From: Bacillota bacterium
Lineage (GTDB): Bacteria; Bacillota_I; Bacilli_A; ML615J-28; CAG-698
NCBI GenBank assembly: GCA_023422115.1
Contig: JAEZSA010000093.1
Coordinates: 1-27,441, forward strand
Direction: 5' to 3'
Length of the DNA stretch: 27,441 nucleotides
The position numbers and the translations under genes are program-made. Of the stretch, positions 24,302 to 27,441 are shown in pieces. How positions within the stretch are numbered: position 1 is the first letter of the stretch; each line of letters opens with the position of its first letter. The notes beneath the pieces are model-generated. The model made no database searches. It was not told where the DNA came from and saw only the letters and a list, made by a program, of their open reading frames with translations.

Positions 24302-26023
24302 ATGGTAAAAAAATTTATTAAGTATTATCGACCTCATTTAAAATTATTCATTTTAGATATGGTTTGTGCGCTTACAATTTCGCTCATAGATTTATTGTTT
24401 CCCATGGTTACAAGTAAAGTTTTAAGAGAATATATTCCAAATGGAGCAATAAGAACCATTTTGCTAATAGGAATCGTACTTCTTGTTTTTTATGGAATTC
24501 GATTTTTATTATCTTTCGTTATTGGATATTACGGCCATATTATGGGAATAAGATTAGAGACGGATATGCGAACAGATCTGTTCAAGAAGTTTCAAATGAT
24601 GGATTATCAATTTTTTGATGATAAGAAAACAGGAGAATTGATGACAAATTTAACCACGCATTTGCACGATGTATCAGAAATGAGCCATCATGCTCCAGAA
24701 GATTTATTTATTTCTTTTCTAATGTTGGTAGGTAGTTTTATTTATTTAATGTTTGTCAATGTATATCTAACCCTAATTATATTTTTGTTCTTATCATTTT
24801 TAATTATTTATTCTATTTCACGTCGTAATAAAATGATGAAAGGATTTCGTAATGCGCGTAACGCTCAAGGAGAATTAAACGCAGAAGTAGAAAGTAGCAT
24901 CAGTGGAATCCGATTAACAAAAGCATTTCATAATGAAGATTACGAAGAGAAAAAATTTGAAAAAATAAATACATTATATAAGTCAGCACGAACAGAAACA
25001 TTTCGTCAAATTGGTTTGTTCGGTTCAGGAAATGATTTTTTTATTAATTTAGCAAATTTGGCGCTTCTTATCTTTGGTGGATATTTTGTCTATCAAAAAT
25101 GGATTGATTATATCGACTTAACTACCTATTTTTTATATGTTAATTTCTTAATAAAACCGATTTCTCGATTGACAAATTCGATGGAACAATTACAACAAGG
25201 ATTTTCAGGAATAGAAAAATTCTATAATATCATGAATATCAATCCTAAAATTGTAAGTCCTGAAAATGGTGTTGAGAAAAAAGATTTCATTGGTAATGTA
25301 GATTTTGTTGATGTTAAGTTTAGTTATAATCAAAATGAGGATCAGTATGTATTATCTAACTTTACTCTAAGTATACCAGCTGGAAGAAAAGTAGCTTTAG
25401 TGGGAGAAACAGGTGTTGGAAAGACAACCATATCTAAACTAATCCCCCGTTTTTATGATGTTGAGGCGGGACAAATAAAAGTTGATGGAATCGATGTCCG
25501 AGATTATAATCTATTTAATCTAAGAGAAGCAATCGGTCATGTTCAACAAGATGTATTCATCTTTTACGGAACAATTAAAGAAAACATTCTTTATGGGAAA
25601 CCCGAAGCGACCATGGAACAAGTAATAGCAGCAGCAAAAAGTGCAAGAATTCATGATTTTATTATGACCCTTGAAAATGGATATGAAACCCTAACAGGAG
25701 AAAGAGGAATTCGTTTATCTGGAGGGCAACAACAGCGAATTGCTATTGCACGATTATTTCTTAAAAATCCAAAAATTTTAATTTTGGATGAAGCAACATC
25801 ATCGCTTGATAATATTACTGAAACATTAATTCAAAAATCATTCGATGAATTAGCGAAAGGAAAAACAACTATTGTAATAGCACATCGCTTAACAACGATA
25901 AAAAATGCAGATGAAATTATAGTGATTGGTAAAAATGGAATTATTGAACGGGGAAAACATGAAGAACTGATTGAAAACAAAGGTTATTATGCTTCCTTAT
26001 ACCATTCTAGTATAACGATATAA
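24302..26023 (+). CDS. ABC exporter half-transporter (permease-ATPase fusion)
   Basis: A 573-residue type I ABC exporter with membrane and ATPase parts fused, of the MsbA/BmrA/LmrA type. Six membrane helices occupy about residues 15-290. The nucleotide-binding domain follows: Walker A GETGVGKT (368-375), Q-loop (VQQD, 414-417), signature LSGGQ (472-476), Walker B ILILDE (492-497), D-loop SLD and H-loop H528 (IAHRL). All catalytic residues are intact, so it can work as a homodimer. AAGGA (24292-24296) precedes the start. It stands alone between two terminators; the cargo (lipid, drug or peptide) cannot be told. Confidence 0.93.
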   Translation: MVKKFIKYYRPHLKLFILDMVCALTISLIDLLFPMVTSKVLREYIPNGAIRTILLIGIVLLVFYGIRFLLSFVIGYYGHIMGIRLETDMRTDLFKKFQMMDYQFFDDKKTGELMTNLTTHLHDVSEMSHHAPEDLFISFLMLVGSFIYLMFVNVYLTLIIFLFLSFLIIYSISRRNKMMKGFRNARNAQGELNAEVESSISGIRLTKAFHNEDYEEKKFEKINTLYKSARTETFRQIGLFGSGNDFFINLANLALLIFGGYFVYQKWIDYIDLTTYFLYVNFLIKPISRLTNSMEQLQQGFSGIEKFYNIMNINPKIVSPENGVEKKDFIGNVDFVDVKFSYNQNEDQYVLSNFTLSIPAGRKVALVGETGVGKTTISKLIPRFYDVEAGQIKVDGIDVRDYNLFNLREAIGHVQQDVFIFYGTIKENILYGKPEATMEQVIAAAKSARIHDFIMTLENGYETLTGERGIRLSGGQQQRIAIARLFLKNPKILILDEATSSLDNITETLIQKSFDELAKGKTTIVIAHRLTTIKNADEIIVIGKNGIIERGKHEELIENKGYYASLYHSSITI

Positions 26024-26056
26024 AAAAGTTCGTGGTAAATTTATCACGGACTTTTC
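26024..26056 (+). terminator. Intrinsic terminator after the ABC exporter
   Basis: An 11-bp stem, AAAAGTTCGTG (26024-26034) / CACGGACTTTT (26045-26055) with one G-T wobble. The T run is short (four T then C). Confidence 0.75.
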
Positions 26057-26063
26057 TATCTAT

Positions 26064-26078
26064 ATGAAACGTTTTCAT
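26064..26078 (+). promoter_or_regulatory. Palindromic operator candidate, cre-like
   Basis: ATGAAACGTTTTCAT is a near-perfect palindrome 10 bp upstream of the -35 of the amino-acid transporter operon. It resembles a CcpA cre site (TGAAANCGNTTTCA) but is one base short in the middle, so the assignment is weak. Confidence 0.35.
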
Positions 26079-26088
26079 TAAAAAAGTT

Positions 26089-26116
26089 TTGACATACCAC
26101 AGGATAATGATATAAT
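26089..26116 (+). promoter_or_regulatory. Strong promoter of the amino-acid ABC transporter leader
   Basis: Perfect -35 TTGACA (26089-26094), 16-bp spacer, perfect -10 TATAAT (26111-26116) with extended TG (26108-26109). It is the strongest promoter in the window and drives a leader of about 425 bases before the first large gene. Confidence 0.9.
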
Positions 26117-26135
26117 GGTTGCATACAAAAAAACG

Positions 26136-26228
26136 GGTTGAATTTAAAAGATAAAAGATTAAGTTCTTAAGAAAGATTTCTTTTTGAGCATAAATTTAAA
26201 TTGAACCTATGTTTGAATAGGTTTTTTT
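26136..26228 (+). promoter_or_regulatory. Riboswitch-like unit 1 with terminator
   Basis: P1 is formed by GGTT-G-AATTTA (26136-26146) with TAAATT-G-AACC (26197-26207), with one G-G mismatch. Inside are TTTAAAAGATA (26143-26153), a hairpin region of about 30 bases closed by AAAGA/TCTTT, and TTGAGCATA (26184-26192). The terminator AACCTAT (26204-26210) / ATAGGTT (26217-26223) plus T run shares AACC with P1, so P1 and terminator exclude each other. Function is inferred; the layout is seen. Confidence 0.7.
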
Positions 26229-26238
26229 GTTACTAATC

Positions 26239-26328
26239 CAGGATGAATTTTATTTAAAAGATAAGAGATAAGATTTCTCTTTGAGTATAGGTAAAAAAAT
26301 TCAGTCCTGAGATAGGACTTTTTATTTT
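26239..26328 (+). promoter_or_regulatory. Riboswitch-like unit 2 with terminator
   Basis: P1 is CAGGA / TCCTG (26239-26243 with 26305-26309) plus GAATTTT / AAAATTC (26245-26251 with 26296-26302). Inside are TTTAAAAGATA (26253-26263), hairpin AAGAGA/TCTCTT, and TTGAGTATA (26281-26289). The terminator AGTCCT (26303-26308) / AGGACT (26314-26319) plus T run reuses the P1 3' strand. This is the most compact copy and the best model of the core. Confidence 0.72.
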
Positions 26329-26330
26329 GT

Positions 26331-26432
26331 CCAGGTTATTTTGTTTAAAAGATAGAAGTAATTCTTGAGCATAGTCTTAAAATACCTCTTGAGTATAAAA
26401 CAAAAAGCACCTGGAAAGGTACTTTTTATTTT
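26331..26432 (+). promoter_or_regulatory. Riboswitch-like unit 3 with terminator
   Basis: P1 is CCAGGT (26331-26336) / ACCTGG (26409-26414), extended by TTTTGTTT / A-rich pairing. Inside are TTTAAAAGATA (26344-26354), the small hairpin AGAA-GTAA-TTCT, TTGAGCATA (26365-26373), and a second motif copy TTGAGTATA (26389-26397). The terminator is AAG-C-ACCT (26405-26412) / AGGT-A-CTT (26417-26424), with a C-A mismatch, then T-rich sequence. Again the P1 3' strand is the terminator 5' arm. Confidence 0.68.
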
Positions 26433-26446
26433 ACAGGAGGTTTTTT

Positions 26447-26494
26447 ATGCGGCGGGATGAAATAATCACAAAAAGAGGATCGAGAAGAAAATAA
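26447..26494 (+). CDS. Putative 15-residue Arg/Lys-rich leader peptide
   Basis: A perfect AGGAGG (26435-26440) and six T precede ATG 26447, the best ribosome-binding site in the window. The frame encodes MRRDEIITKRGSRRK and stops at TAA 26492-26494: five Arg and two Lys in 15 codons. Codons 2 and 3 are CGG CGG, which look uncommon for so AT-rich a genome. It lies after the third terminator and 53 bp before the solute-binding-protein ATG. I infer a sensing or coupling peptide for basic amino acids. It may also be fortuitous, since no classical attenuator hairpin with T run follows it (only CCTA/TAGG around T6). Confidence 0.45.
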   Translation: MRRDEIITKRGSRRK

Positions 26495-26547
26495 GCCCTA
26501 TTTTTTAGGTGATAACGAGAAAGACAAAAGAAAAAGGAGAAAGAAAA

Positions 26548-27366
26548 ATGAAAAAGATTATTTGTTTTATACTATTAGCAGTTAGTTTATTCGGATTAAC
26601 AGGATGTAAAAAAGATGTACTTGATGAAATCACAAAGAAAGGTGAAATTGTAATTGTTACTTCACCAGATTATCCCGCTTTTGAATTTATCGATGATTCA
26701 AAAACAGGTCAAGATAAATATGTAGGTGCTGATATTGAATTTATGAAATATATCGCTAAGGAATTGGGCGTAACTTTGAAAATCGAAGCTACAGATTTTG
26801 ATACAACATTAGCATTAGTATCAACTGGAGCTGCTGATTTAGCAATTTCTGGATTTACTTATAAACCTGAAAGAGCAGAAAACTATGAATTATCAGATCC
26901 ATATTATCAAGAGGGAGCACAAGGAATTATCGTGTTAAAAAGCGATTATGACAAGAATCAATATAATACACTTGCTAAATTGAATGTTGCTGGTGTAAAA
27001 GTTGGTGGACAAAGTGGATCGCTACAATTCGATTATGTTTCCAATCAACTACCAAATGCAACAGCAGAAGCATTTGCAAAGATTGCTGATGGCTTATTAT
27101 TATTAGACAATGGTACAATTAAAGCTGTCGCTTTAGCGTCTAGGGTTGCTGAAAATGTTATGTCTCAACAACCAGATAAATATGTATTCCTAGAAGAAAC
27201 ATTTACCGTTCCAACAGAAGAAACTCAGTTGTTTGTTTTGGCTGCAAAAGGACAAGTTGAATTAATCGAAAAGATTAATGAAATCATTGCTAAAATGATT
27301 GCTGACGAGAAATATTCAATTTGGTTCCAAGAAGCAACTGATTTGGCTGCAAGTTTTGCTGAGTAA
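26548..27366 (+). CDS. Amino-acid ABC transporter solute-binding lipoprotein (SBP family 3)
   Basis: A 272-residue extracytoplasmic receptor that captures an amino acid and hands it to a HisM/ArtM-type permease. Lipobox LTGC (C20). The mature part shows the family-3 layout: IVIVTSPDYPAFEFID, GADIEFMKYIAKELGV, the TTLALVSTGAADLAISGFTYKPERAENYELSDPYY block with the carboxylate-binding arginine (R109), then VAGVKVGGQSGS and a C-terminal helix. The frame opens at GTG 26509, but AAGGAG (26534-26539) and the signal peptide fix the start at 26548. The permease gene starts 11 bp after the stop. Expression is presumably controlled by the three leader units upstream. The exact substrate is not readable; basic amino acids are a guess from the leader peptide. 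Confidence 0.92.
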   Translation: MKKIICFILLAVSLFGLTGCKKDVLDEITKKGEIVIVTSPDYPAFEFIDDSKTGQDKYVGADIEFMKYIAKELGVTLKIEATDFDTTLALVSTGAADLAISGFTYKPERAENYELSDPYYQEGAQGIIVLKSDYDKNQYNTLAKLNVAGVKVGGQSGSLQFDYVSNQLPNATAEAFAKIADGLLLLDNGTIKAVALASRVAENVMSQQPDKYVFLEETFTVPTEETQLFVLAAKGQVELIEKINEIIAKMIADEKYSIWFQEATDLAASFAE

Positions 27367-27377
27367 AAACATAAAAA

Positions 27378-27441
27378 ATGTTAGAAAATTTATATAAAAT
27401 ATTAATTAAGTATTTTCCGTTATTTATGGAGGGGATGGGAG
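27378..27441 (+). CDS. Amino-acid ABC transporter permease, N-terminal fragment (runs off the window)
   Basis: The frame from ATG 27378 is open to the window end: 21 residues, MLENLYKILIKYFPLFMEGMG. The pattern ILxxYxPLFxxGxG is the usual N-terminus of HisM/GlnP-type amino-acid ABC permeases. Its position 11 bp after the solute-binding-protein gene agrees. There is no clear ribosome-binding site, so translation is probably coupled. An ATPase gene is expected downstream. Confidence 0.75.
   Translation, partial: MLENLYKILIKYFPLFMEGMG

Noticed and set aside
26143..26397. CRISPR-like array, because of the repeated 11-mer and 9-mer
   Set aside because: Repeats are too short, spacing is uneven (110 and 91 bases), and each copy is followed by a terminator; there are no cas genes.
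26117..26510. T-box or a known amino-acid riboswitch (lysine, glycine, SAM) in the transporter leader
   Set aside because: The T-box core (GGTGG-ACC type) is absent, and the units of about 90-100 bases with the TTTAAAAGATA/TTGAGYATA core do not match the long conserved cores of those riboswitches that I know. A database search could overturn this.
26509..26547. GTG 26509 as start of the solute-binding protein
   Set aside because: It would put 13 charged residues before the lipoprotein signal peptide; AAGGAG before ATG 26548 fits well.
1..27441. Mycoplasma-type genetic code (TGA = Trp)
   Set aside because: mscS ends in TGA and tryptophans in conserved positions are TGG; no gene needs TGA read-through.
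1..27441. Insertion sequences, prophage or integrated elements
   Set aside because: No transposase, integrase or terminal repeats seen; base composition looks even and most genes are housekeeping.

Overview
The window comes from a low-GC, Gram-positive-type chromosome. Genes are tightly packed, ribosome-binding sites are mostly AGGAG-like, there are sigma-A type promoters (TTGACA/TATAAT, often with an extended TGn -10), a perfect CIRCE operator, many lipobox signal peptides, and intrinsic terminators after most transcription units. TGA is a stop (mscS ends in TGA) and tryptophan is TGG, so the standard code applies and Mycoplasma/Spiroplasma-type code 4 is unlikely. The N-domain-less ClpB under CIRCE control and the many small lipoproteins would fit an Acholeplasma/Izemoplasma-like or related deep Bacillota lineage. 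That placement is inference; I see no sequence proof of genus.

Layout. 1-1714 (+): 3' part of an Ig-like (Big_2)/solute-binding-protein fusion. 1777-3948 (+): heat-shock unit of promoter, CIRCE and clpB. 3959-8863 (-): folD, pth, mfd. 8973-9046 (+): a tRNA-Thr. 9084-11275 (+): AlkX/AlkZ (YcaQ)-type DNA glycosylase and a lipoprotein alpha/beta hydrolase. 11402-12438 (+): FlaR-like P-loop kinase and flavodoxin. 12439-12777: non-coding or decayed stretch. 12778-15439 (+): DapF-like epimerase, DegV/FakB protein, class II fructose-bisphosphate aldolase. 15488-16565 (+): zinc-ribbon membrane protein and thioredoxin-like lipoprotein. 16605-18289 (-): RidA and a tandem thioredoxin-like lipoprotein. 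18474-19820 (+): multi-Big_2 lipoprotein. 19917-24253 (+): mnmG-rsmG-soj-mscS-DUF951, the origin-proximal block familiar from Firmicutes but without parB. 24302-26023 (+): ABC exporter. 26089-27441 (+): amino-acid ABC importer operon with a long regulatory leader, running off the window.

The most interesting segment is the 26.1-26.5 kb leader. After one strong promoter come three tandem copies of a small RNA element. Each has the identical 11-mer TTTAAAAGATA, a short hairpin, the 9-mer TTGAGYATA and an enclosing stem P1, and each is followed by its own intrinsic terminator, whose 5' arm overlaps the 3' strand of P1. After the third terminator there is a very strong Shine-Dalgarno and a 15-codon open frame rich in arginine and lysine, then the solute-binding-protein gene and the start of a permease gene. 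This looks like a triple, series-connected transcription-antitermination switch plus a leader peptide controlling amino-acid uptake. I do not recognise it as a known riboswitch, T-box or RAT element.

A second theme is extracytoplasmic thiol chemistry: two convergent units encode three thioredoxin-like domains sharing the signature G-C-x-G-C-x3-K-P. A third is Ig-like Big_2 repeats shared by two separate surface lipoproteins.
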